From an uncultured Granulosicoccaceae bacterium (lineage in GTDB: Bacteria; Pseudomonadota; Gammaproteobacteria; Granulosicoccales; Granulosicoccaceae), in NCBI GenBank assembly GCA_938003855.1, contig CALKXD010000273.1, positions 1-39,686 of the forward strand: a stretch of 39,686 bases of DNA, given 5' to 3'. Shown one piece after another: positions 7,346 to 17,485 of the stretch. The first letter of the stretch is position 1. Each line of letters begins with the position of its first letter. The translations under genes were made by a program, and so were the position numbers. Under the pieces are notes generated by a model. It saw only the letters and a program-made list of their open reading frames with translations, was not told the origin of the DNA and made no database searches.

Positions 7346-9628
7346 TTATGTCTGCGATAGGTTGTGATCAATTGCTTCGGCTGCCGCGACGGCGCACATA
7401 TTTACGATACCTCTGACGGTGACGGCTTCGGTGAGTACGTGCGCTGGTTTATTGAGCCCGACCAGCATAGGGCCGACCGGCAGCCCGTCACCAAACACTT
7501 TAACCATATTATAGGCTATGTTGGCGGTATCCAGATTTGGCATCACCATCAGATTGGCGGAACCGGAATAAGCCGAGTTGGGAAATATGCGATCACGCAC
7601 TGATTCCCACACTGCGGCATCGGCATGCATTTCACCTTCCACGGGTAGTTCGGGGTGGTTGCGTTCTATCAGTTCCCGGGCGCGGCGCATTTTTTTAGAG
7701 CTTTTATTGTCGCGGCTGCCAAAGTTGGAATGAGAGAGAAGTGCAATTTTGGGTGTCATCCCGAATCGCTGAACCACGGTAGATGCGAGGGCGGCGGTTT
7801 CGGCGATGTGTTCAGCAGATGGCACGACGCTTACATGAGTATCGGTGAGAAAAAATGTACCTGATTGAAGGATGAGTAGGATCACTGCCGAGCAATCAGA
7901 AACATTCTCGCGCAAGCCGACAATGTTTTTCACGTAGTTAAGGTGGCGTACATAGGCGCCTTCGGTGCCGCAAATTAATGCATCAGCATGACCCATTGTG
8001 ACCATCAGGGAGGCCAGTGCCGTGTTGCGAGTCCGCACAACGGCCCGGGCGTAGGCGGGTGTCACTCCGTTGCGTGCCGTGTGCGCGTGGTAGGCGTCAG
8101 CGTAGTTGTTTTCGTCGGGGTTGTTCATCGGGTCGATTATGGTGATGTCCTTGCCCGGGATCAGTCGCAGGCGAAATGACCGGATGTTCTCTTCAATGAC
8201 AGTGGGTCTGCCAAGCAGGATCGGTTTGCAGATGCCGTCGTCGACAAGAACCTGCACCGCGTTGATAACGCGTCGCGATTCGCCTTCAGCAAAAACCACT
8301 CGCTGTGGTTTTGACATCGCTTTTTCGAATACCGGCTTCATTACCATGCCTGACTTGAAAACAAAATCCCGCAGTCGGTTGCGATACTCGGTAAAGTCTT
8401 TTATCGGGCGGGTGGCCACGCCGCTGTCAATCGCCGCCTTTGCCACCGCTATTGGTACCGTGGTCATTAGTCGCGGGTCAAATGGTTTCGGGATCAAATA
8501 GTCACGACCGAAGCTGAAAGAGGTGTCGCCGTAGGCTGAGGCCACGACATCCGATACCTCACGTGTGGCGATTTCGGCTATCGCCTCCACGGCGGCCACT
8601 TTCATCTCCTGATTGATAGTCGTCGCACCAACATCCAACGCGCCTCTAAACAGGAACGGGAAGCATAATACGTTGTTTACCTGATTGGGGTAGTCGGAGC
8701 GGCCGGTGGCGACGATGGCGTCGGGGCGAGTTTCGGCAACAAGCTCTGGCATGATCTCAGGGATCGGATTGGCTAACGCGAAGATCAATGGTGTTCTGGC
8801 CATAGATTTTACGTGATCGGCCTTCAGAACGCCTGCAGCCGACAGACCAAGAAAAATATCGGCACCCGGGATGACATCTTTTAATTGCCGGGCCCCGGTA
8901 TCCTGTGCATAGCGACTTTTATACTCATCCATTTGCTCGGTGCGGTTCTGGTAAACCACCCCGACAATATCGACGACGGTTATATTGCTTTTCTTTAAGC
9001 CCAGTGCGACAAGTAAGTCCAGACAAGCCAACGCTGCAGCACCGGCGCCTGAGCAAACCAGGCGCACATCTTTTATTTCTTTTTCAGCAACACGCAAGCC
9101 GTTGGTTATAGCGGCCGCAACGGTGATGGCCGTGCCGTGCTGATCGTCATGGAAAACCGGGATGCTCATTCGTTCGTTTAACTGTCTCTCGATTTCAAAG
9201 CATTCCGGTGCCTTGATGTCTTCGAGATTTATGCCGCCAAAGCAGGGCTCCATCAATGAGACGGCGTCAACAAATCGGTCAACATCAGTGGTGTCCAGTT
9301 CCAGATCAAATACATCGATGTCGGCAAACTTTTTAAACAGTACCGCCTTGCCTTCCATTACCGGTTTGGATGCCAGTGGCCCGATCGAGCCCAGGCCTAA
9401 AACAGCAGTACCGTTGGTGATAACACCGACCAGGTTGGCTCGAGCTGTCAGGTTTGCCGCTTGGGCAGGGTCTCGCACAATTTCTTCGCAGGCCACGGCC
9501 ACGCCCGGAGAATAGGCTAATGCGAGATCGCGCTGGTTGACCATGTTTTTGGTCGCGCTGATTTCAAGCTTGCCGGGCTTCGGGTACCGATGGTAGTGGA
9601 GCGCTGCATCGCGCAGTTCGTCAGCCAT
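7346..9628 (-). CDS. maeB: NADP-dependent malic enzyme with phosphotransacetylase-like domain
   Basis: This 760-residue fusion converts L-malate to pyruvate and CO2 with reduction of NADP. Residues 1-430 or so are the malic enzyme part: the N-terminal catalytic segment ([14 protein letters not shown]), [20 protein letters not shown], the metal site [12 protein letters not shown], and the nucleotide-binding loop [15 protein letters not shown]. The remainder is a phosphotransacetylase-like domain ([11 protein letters not shown] to the end), usually regulatory in MaeB and not an active acetyltransferase. Length matches E. coli MaeB (759). It lies 127 bases downstream of lpdA on the same strand, joining malate oxidation to the pyruvate dehydrogenase genes. 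The spacer has A/T-rich -10-like bases (TATATT) but no convincing -35. Confidence 0.97.
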   Translation of the reverse strand: MADELRDAALHYHRYPKPGKLEISATKNMVNQRDLALAYSPGVAVACEEIVRDPAQAANLTARANLVGVITNGTAVLGLGSIGPLASKPVMEGKAVLFKKFADIDVFDLELDTTDVDRFVDAVSLMEPCFGGINLEDIKAPECFEIERQLNERMSIPVFHDDQHGTAITVAAAITNGLRVAEKEIKDVRLVCSGAGAAALACLDLLVALGLKKSNITVVDIVGVVYQNRTEQMDEYKSRYAQDTGARQLKDVIPGADIFLGLSAAGVLKADHVKSMARTPLIFALANPIPEIMPELVAETRPDAIVATGRSDYPNQVNNVLCFPFLFRGALDVGATTINQEMKVAAVEAIAEIATREVSDVVASAYGDTSFSFGRDYLIPKPFDPRLMTTVPIAVAKAAIDSGVATRPIKDFTEYRNRLRDFVFKSGMVMKPVFEKAMSKPQRVVFAEGESRRVINAVQVLVDDGICKPILLGRPTVIEENIRSFRLRLIPGKDITIIDPMNNPDENNYADAYHAHTARNGVTPAYARAVVRTRNTALASLMVTMGHADALICGTEGAYVRHLNYVKNIVGLRENVSDCSAVILLILQSGTFFLTDTHVSVVPSAEHIAETAALASTVVQRFGMTPKIALLSHSNFGSRDNKSSKKMRRARELIERNHPELPVEGEMHADAAVWESVRDRIFPNSAYSGSANLMVMPNLDTANIAYNMVKVFGDGLPVGPMLVGLNKPAHVLTEAVTVRGIVNMCAVAAAEAIDHNLSQT

Positions 9629-9755
9629 GTGGGTTATGAGCTCTGTAATGAAAGGGGGAGGGGCCTTGGCAGGTAAATTTGTTCTGGAAAAATATACCGT
9701 ATTAATGGATCTTTGAGGCTATCAACATGCGTCGTATCGTCGGGTGTCCGTGAGG

Positions 9756-11477
9756 TTAGTTTTTGGGCGCGTAAATATCAGTGCAAGTGCCCTCTGCCAC
9801 TTCACAGGCAAAATTCAGGGTTTCTGAGAGTGTCGGGTGCGGATGTACGCTCAGGGCGATATCTTCGATATCTGCACCCATCTCAAGTGCCAATACCGCT
9901 TCGGCAATTAATTCGCCGGCGTTAACACCGACCATGCCGGCGCCTAGCACCTGCTTGGTGGTGGGATCGAGTAGAACCTTGGTGAGTCCTTCGCTGCGTG
10001 CCATGCTCAATGCCCGTCCGCTGGCGGCCCAGGGGAAAACACCTTTTTCGTAAGGGATATTGTCTGCCTTGGCTTGTGTTTCAGTAAGGCCCATCCAGGC
10101 TATTTCCGGGTCGGTATAGGCAACTGACGGGATCGTTCTGGCGTCGAAAAAGGATTTCTTTCCGGCAATTACTTCTGCGGCAACCTTGCCTTCGTGGGTG
10201 GCTTTGTGGGCAAGCATTGGTTGTCCGACCACATCACCTATCGCGAATATGTTGGAGACGTTGGTTCGCTGCTGCTTATCTACCGGTATAAACCCACGTT
10301 CATCCACGTGCACACCGGCTTTTTCAGCGGACAGTGAAGCACCATTCGGGCTTCGACCTACTGCTAGTAACACACGATCAAACGTGTCTTGCTCCGGGGC
10401 TTTTCCGCCTTCAAACCAAACATTCAAGCCGGCCTCGGCGGGCTCCATTTTGGTGACACGTGAACCGGTAAATATATTTTCAAAAAGTTTGCCTACGCGT
10501 TTCTGGAAGGGGCGTACCAGATCGCGGTCACAGCCTGGGATCAGTGTGTCGGAAAGTTCAACGACGGTGACTTTGGTACCGAGAGCTTGATACACGCAGC
10601 TCATTTCAAGGCCGATAATACCGCCGCCGATGACCAGCAGGCGCTTTGGAATATCCTGTAGTTTCAGTGCGCCTGTAGAATCGATCAGTCGTTCATCGTC
10701 ATAAGGGAAGCCCGGAATTTTTGATACTTCAGAGCCGGCCGCAATGATCGCGTGCTTAAAGCGAATGGTCCTGGTTGTTTCTCCGGTCAGTTGCAGCTCG
10801 GTGGGCGATAGAAAGGTTGCTTCGCCGTGAGCGACTGATACATTGCGCTGTTTCGCCAGTCCTTTGAGTCCGCCGGTCAGTTTGTTGATCACGCCGTCTT
10901 TAAATGCACGTAGTTTGTCGATATCGATAACCGGTTCGCCAAAACTGATGCCATGGGCAGCCATTTCCCGGGTTTCGTTGATAATCTGGGCGCTGTGCAG
11001 CAGGGCTTTGGAAGGAATGCAGCCAACGTTCAGGCAAACCCCTCCTAGATCGGGATAGCGTTCGATGAGAAGCACTGACAGACCCAGGTCAGCGGCGCGG
11101 AAGGCCGCGGTATAACCACCGGGGCCGGCACCGATGACCACGACGTCAGCGTCGGTTGAGCCGGCTGTTGTGGATGCCGTAGTTGCTGCTGCTGGAGTGT
11201 CAGTGATTGGCGTCGGGCTGGCTGGTGTCTCTGCGTCGGCGGCATCAATGATGACAACGGCGCTGCCTGTGGATATGCGATCACCGACCTTCACCAGCAC
11301 CGAGGTAATTTCGCCGGCGACCGGTGAAGGTATCTCCATGCTGGCTTTGTCGCTTTCGACGGTGATCAATGATTGGTCATAGGAGACAGTGTCACCAACC
11401 GCTACCAGTATTTCTATGATTTCGACGTCTTTGAAGTCACCGATATCTGGTACTTCAATGGTGGTGAGGTTAGTCAA
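9756..11477 (-). CDS. lpdA: Dihydrolipoyl dehydrogenase (E3) with N-terminal lipoyl domain
   Basis: This 573-residue flavoprotein re-oxidises the dihydrolipoyl group of pyruvate dehydrogenase and passes electrons to NAD. Residues 1-80 form a lipoyl domain with the modified lysine in ESDKASMEIP. An Ala/Thr/Pro-rich linker follows to about residue 110. The FAD-binding GAGPGGYTAAFRAADLG then leads to the redox-active disulfide GGVCLNVGCIPSKALL, the NAD-binding GGGIIGLEMSCVY and the C-terminal interface with HPHPTLSE. Translation starts with TTG at 11475-11477, supported by GGAG six bases upstream. It follows aceF by 72 bases and ends the aceE-aceF-lpdA cluster. The lipoyl extension is absent from E. 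coli Lpd but known in several other proteobacteria. Confidence 0.97.
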   Translation of the reverse strand: MTNLTTIEVPDIGDFKDVEIIEILVAVGDTVSYDQSLITVESDKASMEIPSPVAGEITSVLVKVGDRISTGSAVVIIDAADAETPASPTPITDTPAAATTASTTAGSTDADVVVIGAGPGGYTAAFRAADLGLSVLLIERYPDLGGVCLNVGCIPSKALLHSAQIINETREMAAHGISFGEPVIDIDKLRAFKDGVINKLTGGLKGLAKQRNVSVAHGEATFLSPTELQLTGETTRTIRFKHAIIAAGSEVSKIPGFPYDDERLIDSTGALKLQDIPKRLLVIGGGIIGLEMSCVYQALGTKVTVVELSDTLIPGCDRDLVRPFQKRVGKLFENIFTGSRVTKMEPAEAGLNVWFEGGKAPEQDTFDRVLLAVGRSPNGASLSAEKAGVHVDERGFIPVDKQQRTNVSNIFAIGDVVGQPMLAHKATHEGKVAAEVIAGKKSFFDARTIPSVAYTDPEIAWMGLTETQAKADNIPYEKGVFPWAASGRALSMARSEGLTKVLLDPTTKQVLGAGMVGVNAGELIAEAVLALEMGADIEDIALSVHPHPTLSETLNFACEVAEGTCTDIYAPKN

Positions 11478-11549
11478 TCCCGTCTCCGGTGGTTGTTTGT
11501 GCAGTATCAGGTTGTAGGTATCGTCGTGCGTGTTGCTTGCTTATACGGT

Positions 11550-13181
11550 TTAGTAAAGGAGCATTTTGCGGATATCTCCGATCACTTTGCAATAGTGCGC
11601 CATGAAGCGAGCGCCGTTAGCGCCGTCAATGACACGATGATCGTAGGTGAGGTCTAGAGGACACATGAGCCGCGGAACAAACTCTTTGCCGTCCCACACC
11701 GGTTGCATTTTCGCACGGGTAATACCCAGGATGGCAACTTCCGGTGGATTAACGATTGGCGTAAATGCGCTGCCCCCGATACCACCAAGACTGGATATAG
11801 TCATGCTGGCGCCCTGCATTTCTGCGGGTTTGAGTTTTTTCGCACGCGCACGGGTGCTGAGGTCGGTCATTTCTTCGGAAAGCTGATAGATACTTTTCTG
11901 ATCGACTTTCGTCAGCACGGGAACAACCAGCCCGCCAGGGGTATCCACAGCGATACCGATATTGAAATACTTTTTATAGAAAACCGATTGACCATCGGCG
12001 GACAGCGATGAATTAAAGCGTGGGAACTCTTTTAGTGTTGCAGCTAATGCCTTGACGTGAAACACCAGTCCGGTAACACGGATATCGCGATCAGCGGCCT
12101 CGGTTTTTATCGATTGACGGAATGCTTCCAGTTCAGTGATATCGGCTTCGTCGTGATGCGTAACCATTGGCAGGTTAAGCCAGGCGCGGTGCAGGTTTTC
12201 GGAAGTTAGAACGTTAATGCGAGTCATTTCAACGCGTTCAACTTCACCAAACTGACTGAAATCTACTTCCGGAATTGGCGGAATCGCACCACCGGTCGTG
12301 TGTCGACCTGCTGTGCCATAGGCCGTGCCGGCTGAGCTCATCGCCGATTTTACAAACTGCTCGACATCGGTTTTTAGAATCCGGTTTTTTCTGCCACTGC
12401 CGGTCACCAGTGAAAGATCGACTCCCAAATGCCTTGCAAACTTCCGAATCGCCGGGCTGGCGTGGGCTTTCCGGTACGATTCGCCGGCAATTTTGTGCGT
12501 TGGTGAGGCGGTTGATTGAGGTTTGTTTTGCGCGGAAGGCGCGGTTGATGGCGTGGGGGCCGGGTCTGTGGCAGGGGCGGGCGAGACCGTTTTTGGCGTC
12601 GGTGTCGGCGTTTTTTCGCCGCTGCTGGCGATATTCAATATCACATCGCCTTTCGATAACCGGTCACCTACCGCCACTGCAATTGTTTCAACTGTGCCGG
12701 CGGCGGTGGAGGGAATCTCCATGCTCGCCTTGTCACTCTCGAGGGTAATCAGTGACTGGTCCAGAGTGACGATATCCCCGGCCGCTACCAGGAGCTCGAT
12801 CACTTCTATTTCTTCAAACTCACCAATGTCGGGCACCACTACGGCGACCGAGGTTGTGGCGGTTGTGGTCGACGGAGTCGCCGCTGTCGGGCTGGCTGCA
12901 GCAGGTGTCTCTTTTGCCTCAGTGGTTGCCACACCGTCTTCAACAACGGCAAGTGTTGCTATGAGGTCTCCCTTCGATACTTTGTCGCCAACGTTGACGA
13001 CGATCTCTGTGATGCTGCCGCTGTGCGTGGAGGGAATCTCCATGCTGGCTTTATCGCTCTCTAGTGTTATCAGCGATTGGTCAGCGTCGACAACATCACC
13101 GGAGGCGACCAGTACCTCGATAATTTCAATGGTGTCAAAGTCACCGAGATCCGGGACGCGAATTTCAATTGGATTAGCCAT
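11550..13181 (-). CDS. aceF: Pyruvate dehydrogenase E2, dihydrolipoyllysine acetyltransferase
   Basis: This 543-residue core of the pyruvate dehydrogenase complex transfers the acetyl group to CoA. Two lipoyl domains (about residues 1-80 and 113-192) each carry ESDKASMEIPS. A Pro/Thr/Ala-rich linker follows, then the peripheral subunit-binding domain ASPAIRKFARHLGVDLS to DVEQFV near residues 240-275. The catalytic domain ends with DLTYDHRVIDGANGARF, holding the active-site His of the HRxxDG motif. E. coli has three lipoyl domains; two is also common. The ATG at 13181 has GGAG six bases upstream and lies 17 bases after aceE. Confidence 0.98.
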   Translation of the reverse strand: MANPIEIRVPDLGDFDTIEIIEVLVASGDVVDADQSLITLESDKASMEIPSTHSGSITEIVVNVGDKVSKGDLIATLAVVEDGVATTEAKETPAAASPTAATPSTTTATTSVAVVVPDIGEFEEIEVIELLVAAGDIVTLDQSLITLESDKASMEIPSTAAGTVETIAVAVGDRLSKGDVILNIASSGEKTPTPTPKTVSPAPATDPAPTPSTAPSAQNKPQSTASPTHKIAGESYRKAHASPAIRKFARHLGVDLSLVTGSGRKNRILKTDVEQFVKSAMSSAGTAYGTAGRHTTGGAIPPIPEVDFSQFGEVERVEMTRINVLTSENLHRAWLNLPMVTHHDEADITELEAFRQSIKTEAADRDIRVTGLVFHVKALAATLKEFPRFNSSLSADGQSVFYKKYFNIGIAVDTPGGLVVPVLTKVDQKSIYQLSEEMTDLSTRARAKKLKPAEMQGASMTISSLGGIGGSAFTPIVNPPEVAILGITRAKMQPVWDGKEFVPRLMCPLDLTYDHRVIDGANGARFMAHYCKVIGDIRKMLLY

Positions 13182-13198
13182 GATTGTCTCCGCGCCGC

Positions 13199-15862
13199 CT
13201 ATACCGTAACCGGATTCGGTTTATCTGAATCGATCCCGTACTTTTCGATCGCCTGACTGACCACGCTAGCTTCTATAGTTCCCTGTTCGTGCAGACTAAG
13301 CAGTGCGGCTACGACCACGTAACGGCGGTCTACTTCGAAGAAGTCGCGAAGTTTCTCACGAGTGTCAGAACGTCCAAAGCCATCGGTGCCGAGAACCTTA
13401 TAGGTGGTTGGGATAAACTCACGGATACCATCAGCGACCGCTTTCATGTAGTCGCTGGAGGCGATGACTGGATTGGTGTTGTCCCCCCCAAGTACCTGGT
13501 TCACATAAGGTTGTTTCGGCGTCGCTTCCGGGTTCAGTCCATTCCACCGGACACACGATAGACCGTCGCGTCGCAGCTCGGTGAAACTGGTGACGCTGAA
13601 GATGTCTGCGCCGATGTCCCAATCACTCAGCAGCAGATCTGCAGCGGCAATTACTTCACGTAAAATCACACCCGAGCCAAGCAGGTTAACACGGTGCTTT
13701 GCTTGCTCGCCGATGCTTGACAGCTTGTACATGCCCTTGACGATACCGTCCTCTACGCCTTTAGGCAGTGCCGGCTGGTGATAGTTTTCGTTCATCACGG
13801 TAACGTAGTAGAAGACATCTTCCTGATTCTGCATCATACGGCGCATACCATCGTGAATTATAATCGCGATCTCGTAGGCGTAGCACGGGTCGTAGCAGAT
13901 GCAGTTGGGGATAGTACTAGCCAATAGATGGCTGTGGCCGTCCTCGTGCTGCAGGCCTTCCCCATTCAGTGTCGTCCGGCCGGCGGTGCCACCGATCATA
14001 AAGCCGCGTGCGCGCATATCGCCCGCCGCCCAGGCAAGATCACCGATGCGCTGAAATCCAAACATTGAGTAATAGACAAAGAACGGAATCATGTTGACGC
14101 CATGCGTACTGTAAGCAGTCGCGGCGGCAATCCATGATGACATGCTGCCGGCTTCAGTAATGCCTTCCTCGAGGATTTGCCCGCTCTTGTCTTCTTTGTA
14201 GAACATCACCTGATCACGATCTTCCGGTGTATAGAGCTGGCCGACAGATGAGTAGATTCCCAACTGTCTGAACATACCGTCCATGCCGAATGTCCGAGCT
14301 TCATCGGGTACGATTGGCACCACATTTTTACCGATGTTTTTGTCGCGTGTGAGGATGGTCAGCATGCGAACAAACGCCATGGTGGTTGAAAGCTCGCGAT
14401 CGCCTGAATCCTTTAGCAACGGATCAAAGGTGTCGAGCGGTGGTATCTCCAGCGGGGCAGCAAATTTTTTGCGTTGAGGCAGGTAACCACCAAGCGCTTC
14501 ACGGCGTTCTTTCAGATAGTTGAGCAGCTCGCTGTTAGCTTCGGGTTTGCTGTATTCCAGGTTTTCAACCTGCTCATCGGTAAGCGGTATGTTGAACCTG
14601 TCTCGCATATTCATCAAAGAGTCGAGCGGCATTTTTTTCTGTTGGTGAGTGGCGTTGGTGCCTTCGCCTGATTCACCCATGCCGTAGCCTTTTACGGTTT
14701 TCATCAAGATAACCGTTGGCTGTTCCTTGTGGTTGGTGGCGCTGTGGTAGGCGGCGTAAATTTTGTGCGGGTCGTGGCCGCCGCGATTTAGGCGCCAGAT
14801 ATCTTCGTCGGACAGCTTCGATACCATTGCCGCGGTTTCCGGATACTTGCCGAAAAACTTTTCGCGGGTATATGCACCGTCTTTGGCCTTGAAGTTTTGG
14901 TATTCGCCATCAACCGTCTCAAGCATGAGTTGCTTGAGTTTGCCGTCGTGATCTTTGGCCAGCAGTGGATCCCAGTAGGATCCCCAGATCACTTTGATCA
15001 CATTCCAGCCAGCACCGCGAAATACACCTTCGAGCTCCTGGATAATTTTTCCGTTACCACGTACCGGACCGTCCAGACGTTGCAGGTTGCAGTTGATGAC
15101 GAAGGTCAGGTTGTCGAGCTTTTCACGACCGGCCAGCGATATAGCACCGAGTGACTCGGGCTCGTCCATCTCGCCATCGCCCATAAAGGCCCACACCTGC
15201 CGGTTGTCTGTCCGGGTCATGCTGCGGTCGTGCAAATACTTCATGAACCTGGCTTGATAGATGGCCATGATGGAGGTCAAGCCCATCGAGACCGTTGGGA
15301 ACTGCCAGAAGTCAGGCATCAGGTAGGGGTGGGGATAGGATGACAGGCCTTTGCCATCAACCTCTCTGCGGAAATTGTCGAGATCTTCTTCAGATAGTCG
15401 TCCTTCCAGGAAAGCCCGGGCGTAGATACCCGGTGCGGAATGTCCCTGAATGAACACCAGATCACCGCCGGAATCCGGCCCCGGTGCGCGAAAGAAGTGA
15501 TTGAAGCCGACATCATAGAGAGTTGCCGCGGAAGCAAAGCTTGCGATATGCCCGCCCAGATTAGAGCCCTCGCGGTTGGCTCTGAGTACCATCGCCGTCG
15601 CATTCCACCGGATCATCGAGCGCAATTGATGCTCTATCTCATGATTGCCCGGGCTGATTGCCTCGAGGTGAGGCGGTATGGTGTTGATGTAAGCCGTCGA
15701 AGCACTGTATGGCAAGTTGGCACCGGAGCGTCGGGATTGATCAATCAAGGCCTCGAGAATGAAATGAGCACGCTCCGGACCCTCGTGCTCGATGATCGCG
15801 TCGAGCGCCTCTAGCCATTCGCGGGTTTCCTGAGGATCGTTATCTTCTAATTGTCGCATCAT
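13199..15862 (-). CDS. aceE: Pyruvate dehydrogenase E1 component, homodimeric type
   Basis: This 887-residue thiamine-diphosphate enzyme decarboxylates pyruvate and acetylates the lipoyl group of AceF. The ThDP/Mg motif is seen as GDGEMDEPESLGA followed by NCNLQRLDGPVRGN. The substrate-channel region HEDGHSHLLAS and the C-terminal half with FFVYYSMFGFQRIGDL match homodimeric AceE. The frame is open upstream to 16075, but the added residues are not family-like. The two adjacent ATGs at 15857-15862, with GAGG just before them, give 886 or 887 residues, the E. coli length. It is the first gene of the aceE-F-lpdA operon. No pdhR gene and no recognisable PdhR operator are present in the 258 bases upstream. 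Confidence 0.97.
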   Translation of the reverse strand: MMRQLEDNDPQETREWLEALDAIIEHEGPERAHFILEALIDQSRRSGANLPYSASTAYINTIPPHLEAISPGNHEIEHQLRSMIRWNATAMVLRANREGSNLGGHIASFASAATLYDVGFNHFFRAPGPDSGGDLVFIQGHSAPGIYARAFLEGRLSEEDLDNFRREVDGKGLSSYPHPYLMPDFWQFPTVSMGLTSIMAIYQARFMKYLHDRSMTRTDNRQVWAFMGDGEMDEPESLGAISLAGREKLDNLTFVINCNLQRLDGPVRGNGKIIQELEGVFRGAGWNVIKVIWGSYWDPLLAKDHDGKLKQLMLETVDGEYQNFKAKDGAYTREKFFGKYPETAAMVSKLSDEDIWRLNRGGHDPHKIYAAYHSATNHKEQPTVILMKTVKGYGMGESGEGTNATHQQKKMPLDSLMNMRDRFNIPLTDEQVENLEYSKPEANSELLNYLKERREALGGYLPQRKKFAAPLEIPPLDTFDPLLKDSGDRELSTTMAFVRMLTILTRDKNIGKNVVPIVPDEARTFGMDGMFRQLGIYSSVGQLYTPEDRDQVMFYKEDKSGQILEEGITEAGSMSSWIAAATAYSTHGVNMIPFFVYYSMFGFQRIGDLAWAAGDMRARGFMIGGTAGRTTLNGEGLQHEDGHSHLLASTIPNCICYDPCYAYEIAIIIHDGMRRMMQNQEDVFYYVTVMNENYHQPALPKGVEDGIVKGMYKLSSIGEQAKHRVNLLGSGVILREVIAAADLLLSDWDIGADIFSVTSFTELRRDGLSCVRWNGLNPEATPKQPYVNQVLGGDNTNPVIASSDYMKAVADGIREFIPTTYKVLGTDGFGRSDTREKLRDFFEVDRRYVVVAALLSLHEQGTIEASVVSQAIEKYGIDSDKPNPVTV

Positions 15863-16057
15863 TGCCTCATGGCGATTGGACGGCCTGGATCGAGGTCCGT
15901 CACGGGTTTTACGGTCAGCAGGCAGGTATTGCCTCGACGTATATTTTGAGTGTAGTTTGCGGGGAGTAATCCGCAGATTTTCGGGTGAATTTCGGGCAGA
16001 CCCCTTTTGCGCAGAGGTGGTAGACGATGTCACTGGTTGTCTGAACCGCGTTGCAGA

Positions 16058-16063
16058 ATTATA
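16058..16063 (-). promoter_or_regulatory. Possible -10 element upstream of aceE
   Basis: Read on the minus strand this is TATAAT, a consensus -10, about 195 bases before the aceE start. The bases 16-18 positions further upstream do not form a good -35 hexamer, so this is a weak candidate. If used, it would leave a long untranslated leader before aceE. Confidence 0.35.
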
Positions 16064-16120
16064 ACTTATAAGCAAACTTGAGTAGTTAACTGCTCGGAAA
16101 TGCTAACCGCTACGCAAAAG

Positions 16121-17416
16121 TTAAACCACTGAAGCCAAAATGTACTGCCCGCTGGTATCGCTGTCGTTTAGTACACATCGGCGAATACTGTTTGGTAGGG
16201 CGCTCGAAGCCAGGTCTGTTTGGTCCGCGACAACCGCTACGCGTGTGTAGTTTGCTGTGTAGCCAAAGATTTTATTCGGATCCCGGGCAGTGACTCCTTC
16301 CCACAGCACCTCTGCCTCTTGACCCACCTGGCGCTGCATAAATTCGCCTTTCTGCGTTGCGGCCAATGCATGGAGCTCCCGACTGCGGCGCTGTTTTAAC
16401 GGCTCGGCAACAGGATCGGGCATGTTGGCGGCTTTGGTGCCTGCGCGGGGTGAGTAGCTGAACACGTGGATGTGGCCGAAGCCGGTGGCGCGAACGAAGT
16501 CGAGGGACTGCTGCCACTCTGACTCTGTTTCTCCGGGAAATCCGACGATTATGTCGGTGGTGACGTTGAATTCGGGGTGAAGTTCACGTGCCTGCCGAAC
16601 CAGATCAGCGAATTCGCTGGTGTGGCAGCGCCGCGACATACGGCGCAGTACGGTGTCAGACCCGCTTTGAATTGGCAGGTGCATGTGAGGCATCAGCCTT
16701 GGATTGTCGAACATCGAAAAGAAACCTTCGCCGAGATCCCAAGGTTCAACGGATGCAAAGCGCAAACGTGGCACTGATGTGCTCTTTAGAATCTCAGTGA
16801 CCAGTTCGGTGAGGTTGCTGCCGATGTCAGAGCCGTAGCCGCCGACGTGGACCCCTGTGATCACCGCTTCTTTTATGCCAGTACGTTCTAATTCATTGAT
16901 CTGATTTACTATATCGGTGACAGACCGGCTTTTTTCTTCGCCACGTGCAACGGTGACAATGCAGTAGCTGCAGCGGTAGCGACAGCCATCCTGCACCTTA
17001 ATAAACGCGCGGTGGCGATTGCGTGCAAACAGCGCGGATTCGTTGGGTAATGTGGCACCTTCCGGCATAATCGGGATGTTCCAGCGATTGTTTACCCGTT
17101 TCACCAGCTGATCTTTGTCTTTATTATCGACCAGCATGTCGACGCCCAGGTCGGCTGCGCTGCCGGATTCACCGGTCGACACAAAGCAGCCGCTGACAAC
17201 CATTTTGCTGTGCGGGTTTTCGCGTCTGAGCCGGTTGATCATTTTGCGGGATTTTTTCACCGCTTCACGGGTCACCGCACAGGTGTTAAGGACGGTCAGG
17301 TCGGCCTGCTCAACGTCATTAACCAAGGCGTGGCCGGCTTGTTGAAACTCTAGTGCCCAGCTTTCGAGCTCTGCTTCATTGAGGCGGCAGCCGAGCGCTT
17401 TTAAATGAATATTCAA
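16121..17416 (-). CDS. mtaB: MtaB-type tRNA methylthiotransferase (MiaB family radical SAM)
   Basis: This 431-residue radical SAM enzyme has the order typical of the methylthiotransferase family. The N-terminal domain with cluster cysteines is seen at ALGCRLNEAE (Cys10), LNTCAVT and VVSGCF. The radical SAM domain has CRYRCSYC, a CxxxCxxC cluster site. A C-terminal TRAM-like region follows. The N terminus and the VTREAVKKSRKMIN segment fit MtaB (YqeV), which adds a methylthio group to N6-threonylcarbamoyladenosine 37 of ANN-decoding tRNAs. Both MiaB and RimO differ in these parts. The start is TTG at 17414-17416; no ATG or GTG is available before the in-frame stop upstream, and the ribosome site is poor. 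It diverges from the gene at 17486. Confidence 0.88.
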   Translation of the reverse strand: MNIHLKALGCRLNEAELESWALEFQQAGHALVNDVEQADLTVLNTCAVTREAVKKSRKMINRLRRENPHSKMVVSGCFVSTGESGSAADLGVDMLVDNKDKDQLVKRVNNRWNIPIMPEGATLPNESALFARNRHRAFIKVQDGCRYRCSYCIVTVARGEEKSRSVTDIVNQINELERTGIKEAVITGVHVGGYGSDIGSNLTELVTEILKSTSVPRLRFASVEPWDLGEGFFSMFDNPRLMPHMHLPIQSGSDTVLRRMSRRCHTSEFADLVRQARELHPEFNVTTDIIVGFPGETESEWQQSLDFVRATGFGHIHVFSYSPRAGTKAANMPDPVAEPLKQRRSRELHALAATQKGEFMQRQVGQEAEVLWEGVTARDPNKIFGYTANYTRVAVVADQTDLASSALPNSIRRCVLNDSDTSGQYILASVV

Positions 17417-17485
17417 TCGATGGAACCAGTAATTAATGCGGACGTATAGTAGCAGCTTGCCTCCCGGTGTTCGCGGTCAAAAAGC

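Noticed and set aside
12523-13209. 228-residue plus-strand frame opposite aceF
   Set aside because: Thr/Ser/Val-rich shadow of the lipoyl domains and linkers.
15863-16075. Upstream in-frame extension of aceE by 71 codons
   Set aside because: Not family-like; the internal start has a ribosome site and gives the standard length.
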